A stretch of 64,000 nucleotides of DNA, taken from positions 76,232,307 through 76,296,306 of the forward strand of contig CM076193.1 in assembly GCA_038277395.1 (NCBI GenBank). The letters are read 5' to 3'. Shown here piece after piece: positions 1-11,490 of this stretch. The stretch's first letter is position 1. The number at the start of each line of letters is the position of its first letter. The notes beneath the pieces were generated by a model, which searched no databases, was not told the DNA's origin, and saw only the letters and a list, made by a program, of their open reading frames with translations. This DNA comes from Dryocosmus kuriphilus. Taxonomy: Eukaryota; Arthropoda; Insecta; Hymenoptera; Cynipidae. The translations under genes were made by a program, and so were the position numbers.

Positions 1-228
1 ATTCTTTATCGGCAAGAACATGTCGTTCTTCATGTTGCTGAAGTCCGCCATTCTGTTAACGATGTCCTCCAGTTTTGTGATACACACTTTCTGTTTTGCA
101 AGTGCCTCCTCGAGCTTCACCATTTCGAATCGCGTGTTGGACTTGCTATGCAGATCCAACTCCACGGCCACGTGTAACTCTCCACCCAACACCTCACAAA
201 TGCTATGGTTTAAATTGTCAATCTCCAT
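1..228 (-). CDS. Possible partial coding exon, unknown product, runs off left edge
   Basis: The minus strand is open from an in-frame TAG near 333 to the window edge. Its first ATG is at 228, giving at least 76 codons. The translation begins MEIDNLNHSICEVLGG and carries a charged helical stretch (KLEEALAKQKVCITKLEDIV) with roughly heptad-spaced hydrophobics, which suggests a short coiled coil. Base composition here (1-560) is clearly less AT-rich than the DNA to the right. I recognise no family. It could be the first coding exon of a gene continuing left, or the ORF1-like part of a retroelement. Upstream minus-strand sequence (334-634) is also fairly open but has no recognisable domain. The coding call rests only on frame openness and composition. 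Confidence 0.3.
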   Translation of the reverse strand, partial: MEIDNLNHSICEVLGGELHVAVELDLHSKSNTRFEMVKLEEALAKQKVCITKLEDIVNRMADFSNMKNDMFLPIKN

Positions 229-333
229 AATAATTCCAACGAGTAACTGGGGAAGTAGGAAGTCCAACCTCGCAGAGCCCCGCGTGCGAGAGTAAGGTCT
301 AAATACTCGAGGAGGCAACCCGGTATCCTAGAG

Positions 334-1457
334 ACACCGTATGGAACACAACTCCCTGATGAAATGCAGCCTTAGGCATGGTTGTTCACACCATGGCTTG
401 GGAGTTTTTCCTTCGGGGCCATCCCTGGACTATTGTGCGCGCGACTGCCTTATGTAGCTTTGTAACCTTATTCAGCAGAAACCCTCGGTACAGGGTCCCT
501 ATATCCGCAACCTGAGGACACGCCCGGTAGTCTGGTAAGGTTAGGTGAGTAAAGCACGGCTCTGAAATGTTTAAACAATTTATTTGAATATAAATTTTAA
601 GCCCAACCAATGTTATACATACGTGTCTGACCAATTCTTTGAAAATATGACGTCAGCTTCCTGTTAGAAAATATCAAAGGAAATCCACTAAGGAATTATT
701 AATGAAAAAGCAAAGAAATAACTAGAGATGAATGATGCATACTCATGGAATATATAAACATTTAACTTGTTGATAAAGTCAAGACCGATCAACATAAGCC
801 TTATGTTTTACGAAATTCTTTTAAAATATTACAACATGTTCCTCAAATGCTATAATATAGTTTCAAAATGTTTAAATAATGTGTTTACCAATAAAAATCG
901 AAGAGTCAATCGATAAAGAATAGTCTACCCAAAATCATTGATCAATGAAGAGAGAGGACGGTCTAATGCAAATATAAACGTATTGTAACGTACATAAGCA
1001 TGATGTAATTTAAAGGCATGGAATCGAATGTGAACTCTAGTAAAATAAACTTGAAGTTATAAACAGTCACGCTGACTACAATGTACCATACTATATTATA
1101 CTACATGGTGCAGTGGATGAAAGAGTTATTAATTCAAAACATTTTAGTCTGCACTTTGGTTTCTAGTATGATGATGATTTGGTGTCAGTTGAGCAAGCTT
1201 GATTAAAGGTCTCATACTCCACATTTTAATTCCAAACTCTACATTTATTGTATTGAAGGAACTCAACCTATACACCGATCAACGTTTTTAATGAAGCAGT
1301 TTCAATGAATGAAAGACTTTATTGTTGGAACTATTGCAGAAGATTTATGTATTTAAAAAAAAGTGTAGTACACAGTGTGAAAAAAAAATGTTGCAATATA
1401 TAAGACAAAATTATGACAAAACTAAAGAAAAATATTGTGATAAACTGAGATGAGTCT
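334..1457. other. Intergenic, no gene seen
   Basis: From 334 to about 560 the sequence is moderately GC-rich and may be leader or upstream exon of the minus-strand reading frame at the left edge. From 560 onward it is AT-rich without convincing coding sequence, RNA gene or clear repeat. Confidence 0.5.
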
Positions 1458-2310
1458 CTTGAATTTTTTATAATAACCAAAATGAGTGTGGGTGAAAGAA
1501 ATTAAAAAGTATATATACATTTAAAATCATATTTCATAAACAAATACTTATTACACTTAAAGAACACTTTAAATTTAATTTATTAAAAGAACTGTACAAG
1601 ATTGAGTAATAGAAAAGACTATTGTTTACTTAATGCTATGCTGAGTATATTTTTTTAATTTCATTTACTGTAAATAATTCTGATATCTAATTTATCGCAT
1701 AACCTTTTCACAATCGCTTTTATACTTAGCGAGAAGGGGTGGAGGATTAAGATGAGGAGGAGGTTGCAAATAAATAAAATACTTAAATTTTTGCACTAAA
1801 AGATTACAAGCCTTAGACCATCAGTTAGAAACTCTAAAACTTATAGTAACCAAAATTTCATTTCTTAAACAAGTACTAATTACACATAAAAATCACCTCA
1901 AATTTAGCTTATGAAGAGAACTGTACAATATTGAGTAATAGAAAAACTATTGCCTACTTACTGCTATGTTAGATCTATTTTTTAAGTTTTCATTTACTGT
2001 AAATAATTCTCTTGTCTAATTTGTAGCACAACCTTTTCAACATCGTTTTTATATTTACTGAGGAGGATTTAGTTATGTAAATAAAATACTCAAAATGTTG
2101 AATTCAATTATTATTACACACCTCGGACCTCATACATTTTATAATAATCAAAATGAGTTCGGGTAAAAGAAATGAAGATGTAGATATAAATTTTTAAAAT
2201 TATATTTCATAAGCATGTATTTATAATGTTTAAAAATCACTTAGAATTTAACTTATTAAAAGAACTATAATAGCATAGAGTAATAGAAAAACCCATTGTA
2301 TGCTTAGTAC
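1458..2310. repeat. Degenerate tandem repeat, about 300-390 bp period, three copies
   Basis: Copies begin near 1458, 1845 and 2140. Each carries in order a block like ATAATAACCAAAATGAG, then TATTTCATAAACAAATACTTAT, then GAGTAATAGAAAAACTATTG. The first two also share TTTACTGTAAATAATTCT and a CATAACCTTTTCA-like block. Copies are diverged by substitutions and small indels. No protein is encoded. The array abuts the outer edge of the large foldback element and may be its eroded sub-terminal part. Confidence 0.6.
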
Positions 2311-2404
2311 CACATTGGGTCTACCTGATAAGTTTTTATGGATTAGAAAGATAAAACTTGTAACCGCATATACTACTTGTGTTAATTCTACTATTGGAAA
2401 TAAT

Positions 2405-2690
2405 AAACTAGCTTTTAAGCTATTAAAATCAATACTAAAAAATTATTTAATAATGTCAGCCTCTCTTATTTCATTAATGATTGAAATTATTTCATTTTTA
2501 AGCTACTAAGATCAGCTACTAAAAAAGTTATTTAATAATGCCAGCCCCTCTTATTTCATTAAACTCTTATTCCATTAATGATTGAAATTATTTCATTTTT
2601 AAGCTATCAAAATCAGCTACTAAAAAAATTATTTAATAATGCCAGCCTCTCTTATTTCATTAATGATTGAAATTATTTCAATGCATTATT
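2405..2690. repeat. About 115-bp tandem repeats in left foldback arm
   Basis: Three successive copies share TTATTTAATAATG(T/C)CAGCC, CTCTTATTTCATTAATGATT and GAAATTATTTCATTTTTAAGC. The same units occur inverted at about 10900-11165 in the right arm, so the array predates the arms' separation. Confidence 0.7.
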
Positions 2691-3219
2691 TATGTTTCCA
2701 TCTGCTTGAGATTGTAAAAGTAACCGCAATCGATCTACCAAATAATTCAGCTACATAAACTTTATAATCCCCTGTAAGAAACATTGAAATAATTTTTAAC
2801 CCAACAGAGTAATATACTAAAAATCCAATTATCTTAGCTAAAACACTGCAATAATAACATGCTTAGTGAAGTATTGATGATATTAAAATATGCTATTATC
2901 AATGAAAAAAAAACATATTTTTTCAGCCAACATTGAACTGTAGATAAAATTAAATCTGCTTCACGGGATAACAAAGCAAACTAGATTAATAATGAATAGA
3001 GTGCGCCACTATCGACCACTTTGCTTTTCTTTTATACTTATAAACGCGTTTCTTTGTATTTTTTACTAAATGTGAGCCTTGTCTTCTAAATAGATTTATA
3101 ATATTGATTCTTGTACTAATTAGATCCAATGGTTGATTTCTTGCATACCGATATAAGGAATTTTTTCAACGATATTACCACTTGGATTAACCTCAATTAA
3201 TTATTAAAATTGATGAGAA

Positions 3220-3500
3220 AGAGAAGGAGATTTATGAGGAGGGGGAGGAGTAGGAGGAGGAGGAGAATGAGGAGGAGGATGAGGAGAAGGAGGAGCGGAA
3301 ACTTATTATGTAGTTGAAACAAGTAATCAGTGAAAAATGTTGTATGGAGGAGGAGGAGGAGGAGGAGGAGCAGGAGGAGAAGGAGGGGAGAATCATTATG
3401 TAGTTGAAACAAGTCGTCACTGAAAAATGTTGTATCTAATTGTTGCATACCATAATTCATATGTCAGAAGCTTCAAAAGACGTGATGAGTAGGAGGAGTA
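3220..3500. repeat. GGA-rich array with spacer units, left arm of foldback
   Basis: (GGA)n tracts alternate with a spacer containing ATTATGTAGTTGAAACAAGT and CACTGAAAAATGTTGTAT. The same array continues after the LINE insertion at about 6817-7060 and occurs inverted at 7615-8280. The leucine- or serine-rich frames found here are artefacts of the microsatellite. Confidence 0.8.
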
Positions 3501-6500
3501 TGTATGTATGTATGTATGTATGTATGTATGTATGTATCTTTATTGCCTATATGGATACAGAGTTCAATGGCAAGAGGAGCCACTAAATTAGTATAGTAAA
3601 ATATGTATATATAATTATAATTTATAGACAAATGTACAAGAGGTTCAATTCGAGTAGCTCAAATACTACTGTTGACAATAATCATTTAAATAGGGAGAAC
3701 GCCCTGACTTTCATAAACGCATTTATAAAGTTATATATTGAACGGAGAGTCGCTGGATCAGAATTAAGCAATAGAAGGTGTAAGTTGTTTGCGTTAATCG
3801 TGTGTAAGTTACGCAAATAGTGATCACTAATGCACGCGTAAATTGGACATTTAGTAAAAATATGTACGAGGTCCTCCTTTTCTCCCAGATTAAACAGTTG
3901 ACAAATTTTTTGTGGGTCAATCACAGTTGTATCAGTTTTTGAGGTCAGCTTAATGATGCATTTGGAAGATGTTCTAAGTTGAATAAAAATACATTTAAAA
4001 GGAAACGGGGTTTTTCAAACAAATATTAATGAGGTTGTGGATCACTGTTAATGCTTTATTATAGATGATACTAAAATTGCTCCTTTCTAATCTTATCAAA
4101 TCCTGAAAGAACCTGTGTTCATTATATCTGTTAACTATATCTACAATTTGACCTTTAAAGGTGGCACCATTTAATTCAGTCAAGTTTTGACTAATACCCG
4201 CACCTTCCAGACATCTTATAAGCTGGCCTAGCCAATTGTATTTGACATTTTTACTGTGAGCAGTTTGAGCCAGTTTTTGCATACAGATTTTTGTGTAACG
4301 CGAGTCTTCCATGTCAAAAACCCATGCCGCCCAGTTCAACGTCATTTTTATAATTTGGCCAGATACACAGGATAATCCCAATTATAATCTGATTGCAAAG
4401 TCAGGTGTATTTCTCAGTAAGCGAAAAAGATTTTTGAAAAAAGGAATCTGTACTTTTTCGTAAACTTCCAAAAAGTTCAGACCAACAATATGAGCTGCGT
4501 ATAATAAGGTGCTCGTCATAAGCGACTCCTGAATTTTAATAATAGAAGGCCAGGAAGAACATTTGGTTCGGGTTAAAATACTGTAGACAGCTGCCGAGTC
4601 TAAGTTGGCTCTACTGGCTGCGGCATGAGCTGCCAAGCTGAACAATCCTGATCTAGAGAAAATCGTACCAAGATAATCGAAACAGGAAGCAAACTCGATC
4701 TGACTACCATCATATTTCAATCCAAGAAGTTTTTCGCCAATTCGACCTTTTTTAAAAATAGTATACTTGTTTTTGTCTTTGTTTACCGTTAGTTTATTAA
4801 TGTTACAATATTCCAGCAGGGCCTTGAGTTTCCTTATTGCGTTAATTTTAGTTTCGGCTAGGATAATTAAGTCATCTGCATAAATTAAAACTAAAATATC
4901 CTTATCACTCACAATTCTAAGGCCGACCAGCCTTTTTCTTCTAAGGAAAGTCTCGATAACGGAGGTAAAGAGATTAAATATTATTGGACTCAAAATTTCA
5001 CCCTGCAGCACCCCCTCCGTAACGGGTAACTCCTCTGAGAGTCCGTCTCCCACCTTCACACAAGTTGAAGCTCTTTCATATAAACTTTTAAGTAACCTAA
5101 TTATTTTCGAGCTTACACCCAAATCATGAAGTTTTGTCCAGACGAGGGCATGATTGACCGAAGGGAACGCCCTTGAAAAATCGACTACTATGGCATATAG
5201 ATATCTTTTTTTTTGTAGATAAATCTGAGAAATAGCAGCCAAAGTAAAGATGTTATCAACACAACCCCTTTTCCTGCGAAAACCTGCTTGCGCTTCCGGA
5301 GTGATTGGACATAAAGATTCCCATATTTCTAGTCTAGCTAGTAAAATCTGCGTAAAAATTTTAAAAACAGAGTTTAAAAGAGCAATCGGTTTATAATTAT
5401 TGGGATTAGAGGGATCATGTTTCTTGTGAAGCATATGTGTCAAAGATTTAGTCCACTCAAGAGGTATATATTCTTTTTCAAGTATTTGATTAAAAAAGGA
5501 CTCTAGATACACGAGTCAATTAGGAGGAAAATTCTTGTAGAAACAATTTGAGATCTGAATCGACCCTGGGGCCTTATTTAGTTTTGTTTTGTTAATTGAC
5601 GACATGATCTCATTTGCTGTAATGCTGCTATCTAGTAGCGGATGACGAACATCCGTAAATAAGGATGGAGACAGACATCTCAGGGGAAGTGCAAGGCGGA
5701 TGTAATTTTCCCAGTCTCCTGTGTTGAGAGCATTTGATTTGATTTTCAAACCCCTAAATTTATTCACGGTTTCCCAAAAAGTCTTACTATCTTTGACTTT
5801 CTCAAGGCCCGCAACTGTACTTTTTTCAAAACTCGTCTTTTTATGGCCGATTAGAGCCTGGTACTTTTTAGCTTTAATATACATCGTTTTAGTCTCGTCA
5901 GAAAAGCCAGCCCTGCTGGCGTATTTTAATGTGCTAAGCAATGAATTTTTAGCTTGTTGACAGTCGATATCGAACCAAGGCTTGTCACGCTTAGGTTGAC
6001 CATAAAATCCTTTCCTCGTTTTATACATGTCAGCTGCTATCACACTATCAAAAATTGCCTCCGTGAGATTTGAACTTAAACCGTCGATATCGATTATGTC
6101 GAAGTTTACTTTGATCTTATTTGAGAAATAGAGTTCGTTTGAGAAAATTTCCTGCCTACTGTCGTCCCACTTAAGATAAGTCAATGTTTTGTTTTTGTTT
6201 ACTTTCGGAGAGTCAGAGTGACTAACTGAAACAGGGAGACTACTGGAGGACACCAAGATAGGAAAATGATCAGAAAAAGGTATAGAGTGATACACCTTCA
6301 GGTCATTAATCAGACTAATTGCCTCGGCATTACACCAAACTAAGTCAATTATGCTTTTCCCCCCTGTATTCACGAATGTAAAATTTGCTATATTATCACT
6401 CCGCGATCTTCCGTTTATCAAATAAAATTCTTTCTCCTCCATCATCTCGACCAATCTCGGCCCCCTCCTACCGTGTACAATATCCTGACTATCACGCTGA

Positions 6501-6815
6501 ATACAGAAATCTGAGTGAGTAAACATCTCGGGGGGACCCTGTCCCAAGCATCCAACCCTACAGTTAAAATTACCATAAATAATGGTAGCTATGTTATTGA
6601 ATTTATCTGACAGTGTGTTTAAAGTTTCTTCGAATAATTGTAAAATAATGTCTATATCAACTGCTGGGTTAAAATAACAAATACCCAAAATAAAATGTGT
6701 CCCATTATTATTGGTGATTCGCACCAGGATCCAATATTCTGTTTTATCAATAAGTTTACAATTTGGGTATGATTTGCTTATGAGAAGTGTCGGGCCCCCA
6801 CTTGCCATACCTCTT
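3490..6815 (-). pseudogene. 5'-truncated APE-type non-LTR retrotransposon (EN-RT), decayed
   Basis: One minus-strand frame from about 6815 to 3995 encodes the C-terminal part of an apurinic-like endonuclease (IIYGNFNCRVG, then the conserved SDHFPIL) and a reverse transcriptase. RT landmarks are NNYKPIALLNSVFKIFTQIL, VVDFSRAFPSVNH, VLQGEILSPIIFNLF and the catalytic YADDLIILAE near 4860-4890. Two in-frame stops break it, TGA at 5518-5516 and TAA at 4384-4382. A frameshift precedes the last piece (3924-3682), which has a C-terminal zinc-knuckle-like CQLFNLGEKEDLVHIFTKC. The endonuclease N-terminus is missing, as expected for 5' truncation during target-primed integration. The 3' end has AATAAAG followed by a (TACA)n tail at 3501-3538. 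It belongs to the Jockey/I/R1 broad group; I cannot assign the clade. It sits in the GGA array of the foldback. Confidence 0.85.
3501..3538 (-). repeat. (TACA)n tail of the LINE
   Basis: About nine TATG units on the plus strand lie immediately 3' of the LINE's AATAAAG on the minus strand. This marks the retrotransposon 3' terminus. Confidence 0.8.
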
Positions 6816-6816
6816 G

Positions 6817-7060
6817 ACTTATGGAGGAGGAGGAAGAGGAGGAGAAGGAGGGGAGAATCATTATGTAGTTGAAACAAGTCGTCACTAAAAAATGTTGTAT
6901 CTAATTATTGCATACCATAAATCATATGTCAGAAGCTTCAAAAGACGTGATGAGTAGGAGGAATATGAGGAGGATGATGATGAGCTGGGGGTGAAGGAGG
7001 AGTAGGATGAGGAGTAGTAGCATGAGGAAGGGAGAATCGTTATGTAGTTGAATAATTCAA
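6817..7060. repeat. Continuation of GGA array; about 150-bp direct repeat flanking the LINE
   Basis: The block from GGAGAATCATTATGTAG to GACGTGATGAGTAGGAGGA (about 6848-6962) is nearly identical to 3388-3496 on the other side of the LINE. It is either two neighbouring array units split by the insertion or an unusually long target duplication. Confidence 0.65.
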
Positions 7061-7074
7061 ATGTTAATTCAACT

Positions 7075-7589
7075 ATTAGGAATATTGAACCAGCAATCAT
7101 CATCATTATTATCATCCACATCCTCATCTTCATTATTACCATCATCATCAGCATCATTATTGATTGTTATGGATGGTGAATCATCATGCTGACCAAACTC
7201 TTCTCCTTCACCTTCATCTTCTGATTCTATTTTTTGCTTCTGAACGTATGATTCCAATTCAGTTTAACCCTCTGAGTAAAGTCCACAAGTTTCCTTAATG
7301 GAGAAGATTATACTTCCTGAATAGCTGGATCCTCATCAGGTTTCAAATTTTTCTGCTTACGGTAAATTACCTTACTAGTCCTTTTATTCTGTTTGTAGCT
7401 ATCTTAAATTGTCCTTATAGCTTCAGGTATCTTTGTAATTTGATGAAAACCTCTTTCATCATCATACACATGATCCTTTGCTATGCAAGAGTATTTCTCA
7501 TGTCTTTTCATATTATCGAGTCTTGAATGAACTCTTGAGCTATGTGGGCACATAGAAGTCATTTTTTTACTACCACAGCACGAGTGACA
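7075..7589 (-). pseudogene. Decayed small protein: zinc-finger-like segment plus acidic tail, within foldback
   Basis: The minus strand at 7589-7404 reads CHSCCGSKKM..., then CPHSSRVHSRLDNMKRHEK, YSC and ...IPEAIRTI before a TAA. This has the look of a C2H2-type finger (Cys residues, then RLDNMKRHE, then Cys). The same frame continues past the stop with coding-like basic sequence (SYKQNKRTSKVIYRKQKNLK, then DEDPAIQEV). After a second stop and a frameshift there is a very acidic tail (7257-7069: ESEDEGEGEEF, later DDDGNNEDEDVDDNNDDD). I read these as one original reading frame of about 170 residues, now broken. It lies between the GGA and CCT arms of the foldback, where an element-borne gene would be expected. 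The family is not recognised. The acidic part overlaps an ATC-rich microsatellite and could be partly artefactual. Confidence 0.45.
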
Positions 7590-7614
7590 GTTCAGTCACT
7601 AGTGTTGAATTTAT

Positions 7615-8280
7615 ATGTCCTCGTTCTCGTCCTCCTCCTCCTACTCCTCCTCCTCCATGCAACATTTTTCAATGATCACTGGTTACATAATGATTCCCCC
7701 TCCTCCTCCTCATCCTCATCCCCATACTCCTCCTCATACTCCACCACATACTCCTCCTATGCCTCCTCCTCTTCTTCATACCCTTCCTTCTCGTCCTCAT
7801 ACATTTTAGTAGCTAATTGAAGCTTCTAACTTATGATTTATGGTGTGTAATAATTAATAAAACATTTTTCAGTACCTACTTGCTTCAAATACGTAACTAT
7901 TCTCCCCCTCCTCATTCTCCCTATCCTCCTCATCCTCCTCCTCATACTTCTCTTCCTCCACCCCCACCTCATCATCCTCCTCATACTGCCCCTACTCATC
8001 ACATCTTTTGAAACATCTAACATATGATTTATGTTGTGCAATAAATGAATACAACATTCCTGAGTGACTACTTGTCTCAAATACATAATAATTCTCCCCT
8101 ACTCCTACTCATCCTCCTCCTCCTTCTCCATACAAAATTTTTCAGTGACTACTTGTTTCAACTACATAATGATTTCCCCTCCTCCTCCTTCTCTTTCTCC
8201 TTCTCATCCTCCTCCTCATCTTCCTCCTCCCCATACTCCTCCTCCTCCTCATACTCCTCCTTCTCTTCCTCATACATTTT
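7615..8280. repeat. CCT-rich array with spacer units, right arm of foldback
   Basis: At least three units of (CCT)n alternate with a spacer like TTTCAGTGACTACTTGTTTC and ACTACATAATGATT, the reverse complement of the left-arm GGA array. Proline-, serine- and leucine-rich frames here are low-complexity artefacts. Confidence 0.8.
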
Positions 8281-8543
8281 AATAATTAATTGAGGTCAAT
8301 TTCAGTGTTAAGATCATTGAAAAAATTCCTTATACCAGTGTGCAAGAATCAACCATTTCATATAATTAGTACAGGAATCAATATTATAAATTTATTTAGA
8401 AGACAAGGCTCACATCTGGTAAAAAATACAAAGAAACGCGCTTATAACTATACAAGAAAAGCAGCGTGGTCGATGGTGACGCACTCTGTTCATTATTAAT
8501 CTTGTTTGCCTTGTTATCCCGTGAAGTAGATTTATTTTAGCTA

Positions 8544-10637
8544 AAGTCGGTTCCAAAAGTACGCGACCCTCACTTTTTTCACTTCGTACTCTGTCCTCGA
8601 AAATCGCAAAATATTCTGGTTAAGTACCCCTAAAAGCTTAAAGTTCCCCGAGTTGGACGATATGTATATTGTTGTCCGGAAAATATTTTAGCAATAGCTG
8701 TGAGGTAAAACGTGCTGAGAAACAAGGTTTTGGAGATGCTTTTTTTGAGCCTTGACTTTGACTTCTCCTCAAAACGAGCTTGAAGTCGTGGGAAGTCTGA
8801 GAAAGTTCAGAGACATTCTTCAAGGTGTCTAGAATGCAATACACTTTACCGAATTGTTAAATATTAAATGGTTTACTATATAGCGGCTGTTTTTTACAAA
8901 CATATCATCTTGAAAAATAATAAAGATAGAAAGTTGGTTCATGGCTTAAAATGTGCAGTTGCGTAACGTGATTGAAGTACACTTTATAAAAATCTAATCA
9001 AGGAAACATTTCGTGAGAAAATCCTTTACGAATATTTCTGGACTTAATGAGTTGAGGGAGATGGGTATCCATTACACGACAATAGAAACCGCAGAAGGGA
9101 GGAAAGCCGCCTACACCGTCCGTTTACAGAAGTGGAGGAAAATTCAGGGCTCTATCACCGTCTTAAGCGTATAATCTTTGGGGTGATTCTTATGTATTCT
9201 TAATAAAAAGATTTGTTTAGAATTTTTTTGCTTAGACCACCCTAATTTTTTAAACAATTTTAAATTGTCCAAGTATTTCATTTTCCAGGTCAGTAGACAA
9301 ACAAATGTTTTTTATAAACTTATGTAATGAGTTCTGTAATCAAAGATAAGAGTATAATAATTTGTTTAAATAATTTCACAATTGTTTATATAATACCTTT
9401 TTATAGTTTACCTAGAAAAAGTAGGAGAAACATTTTAATTAACAAAATTTTTGACAGGTTCGAAATATTATGAAGTGAACCGTTTTTTTAATTTGAAATT
9501 TGACCCCCATTTTTCAAAATCAAAGAAATTTAGTTTTTTTTTTAAGTTCAACCCTTTTGTCTTTTTTAAAAAAAACGCCACTTTGTCCTTCAAGGCATTG
9601 AAAGTCAAAGAGAGCCTACCACAAAATATATAAAATCCCCCCCTTCCCTTCTCTAAACATTTGTACAAATAAAAATTTTTTCTCCATAAACTAACATCCA
9701 ATAAGATTACACTTTGCTCAAGTTTGAGTCCGATCAAAGAAAGTCCGATTTTAAGGGTGGGTACACTTGAGAAAAATTTTCCATTCTTTAACAAATAGGT
9801 ATTATATAAATAATTTTAAAATTATTTAAACAAATTATTATACTATTATCATTGATTAAGGAACTCATTACATAAGTTTATCAAAAACATTCGTTTGTCG
9901 ACTTACCTGGAAAATGAAATGTTTGGACAAATTAAAATTATTTTAAAAAATTAGAGTGGTGTAAGCAAAAAAAATTCTAAACAAATTTTTTTATTAAGAA
10001 TACATAAGAATCACCCCAAAGATTATACGTTTAAGACGGTGATACAGCCCTGCCTTTTCCTCCGCATCTGTAAATGGACGGTGTAGGAGGCTTTCCTCCC
10101 TACTGCGGTTTCTATTGCCGTGTAATGGATACCCATCTCCCTCATCTCATTAAGTCCAGAAATATTCTTTAAGAATTTTCTCACGAAATATTTACCTGAT
10201 TAAATTTTTATAAAGTGTACTTCAATCAAGTTACAAAACTGCACATTTTAAGCCATTAACCAACTTTCTATCTTTATTATTTTCTAAGATGATATGTTTG
10301 TAAAAAACAGCCGCTATATAGTAAACCATTTAATATTTAGCAATTCGGTAAAGTGTATTGCATTCTAGACACCTTGAAGAATGTCTCTGAACTTTTTCAG
10401 ACTTCCCACGACTTCAAGCTCGTTTTGAGGAGAAGTCAAAGTCAAGGCTCAAAAAAAGCATCTCCATAACCTTGTTTTTCAGCACGTTTTACCTCACAGC
10501 TATTGTTAAAATATTTTCAGGAAAACAATATATATATTGTTCAACTCGGGGAACTTTAAGCTTTTAGAGGTACTTAACCAGAATATTCTGCGATCTTCGA
10601 GAAAAAAGTGAGGGTCGCGTACTTTTGGAACCGACTT
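8544..10637. mobile_element. 2.1-kb palindromic element with TA target duplication
   Basis: The termini are AAGTCGGTTCCAAAAGTACG and its reverse complement, flanked by TA at 8542-8543 and 10638-10639. Comparison with the uninterrupted left arm of the host foldback near 2930-2960 (TCTACAGTTCAATG) confirms the empty site and the TA duplication. The arms (8544-9404 and 9795-10637) are near-identical inverted copies of about 850 bp. The roughly 390-bp loop holds only short frames, of which the longest (minus, 9794-9468, 108 codons, lysine- and phenylalanine-rich) matches nothing I know. TA duplication points to mobilisation by an IS630-Tc1-mariner-type transposase, but none is encoded. Confidence 0.85.
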
Positions 10638-10899
10638 TAGTGTTCAATGTTGACTGAAGAAAAAATATGTTTTTTTTCATTGATAATAGCATATTTTAAT
10701 ATCATCAATACTTCACTAAGCATGTTATTAGTGCAGTGTTTTAGCTAAGTGAATTGGATTTTTAGTGTATTACTCTGTTGTGTTAAAGATTATTTAAATG
10801 TTTCTTACAGGTGATCATAAAGTTTATGTAGCTGACTTGTTTGGTAGATCGATTGCGATTACTTTAACAATCTCAAGCAGATGGAAACAGAAATAATGC

Positions 10900-11165
10900 A
10901 TTGAAATAATTTTAATCATTAATGAAATAGGAGGGGCTGGCATTATTAAATCATTTTTTTAGTAGCTGATTTTGATAGCTTAAAAATGAAATAATTTCAA
11001 TCATTAATGGAATAAGAGATTAATGAAATAAGAGAGGCTGGCATTATTAAATAATTTTTAGTAGCTGATTTTAGTAGCTTAAAAATGGAATAATTTCAAT
11101 CATTAATGAAATAAAAGAGGCTGACATTATTAAATAATTTTTTAGTAGCTGACTTTAATAGCTTA
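10900..11165. repeat. Inverted counterpart of the 115-bp tandem repeats, right arm
   Basis: Reverse-complement copies of the left-arm units, with GGCTGGCATTATTAAAT and AATTTCAATCATTAATG recurring about every 60-115 bp. One unit carries a small internal duplication, AATAAGAGATTAATGAAATAAGAG. Confidence 0.7.
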
Positions 11166-11490
11166 AGAGCTAGTTTATTATTTCCAATAGTAGAATTAAC
11201 ACAAGTAGAAATGTGTAGAATATAAAAGATGGACCTTTTCATGAGTTACAACTTTTGTAGAAAATATTTTACTCTTAGACCCATATTTTTCAAAATAAAT
11301 TGAAAAAACTTTTCAAAAATCAGAGTTTTTTAGTTTTGACCTTGAAAATCAAACTTGCGATAATTTTCGCTATCACATTCGTAATCAGCGGGTCAAAATA
11401 CATGGTTATACGAAGTTTCAAATCAATCGGAGGTAAGAACTTTTCGGAACTTTATCCGAATGATTAATGTAACACAAAATGTGTATACAA

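Larger units (their letters stand above)
2372..11208. mobile_element. Very large foldback (FB-like) element with nested insertions
   Basis: The left arm (about 2372-3240) reappears in reverse complement on the right (about 8280-8543 plus 10638-11208). Shared blocks include CTACTTGTGTTAATTCTACT at the outer ends, the 115-bp tandem units, TTATCCCGTGAAG, and AGACAAGGCTCACAT. Inside the arms lie purine-rich GGA arrays on the left and matching CCT arrays on the right, again inverted. Between them are a decayed zinc-finger reading frame and a LINE insertion. The right arm is split by a 2.1-kb palindrome with a TA duplication, which proves the arm is older. Arms of tandem repeats in inverted orientation resemble Drosophila foldback elements, but no transposase is recognisable. 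No outer target duplication was found, so the outer ends are approximate. Confidence 0.65.

Noticed and set aside
3197..3460. Leucine-rich and serine-rich frames in GGA/CCT arrays (also 7615-8293)
   Set aside because: Produced by trinucleotide-like repeats in two frames; no conserved protein.
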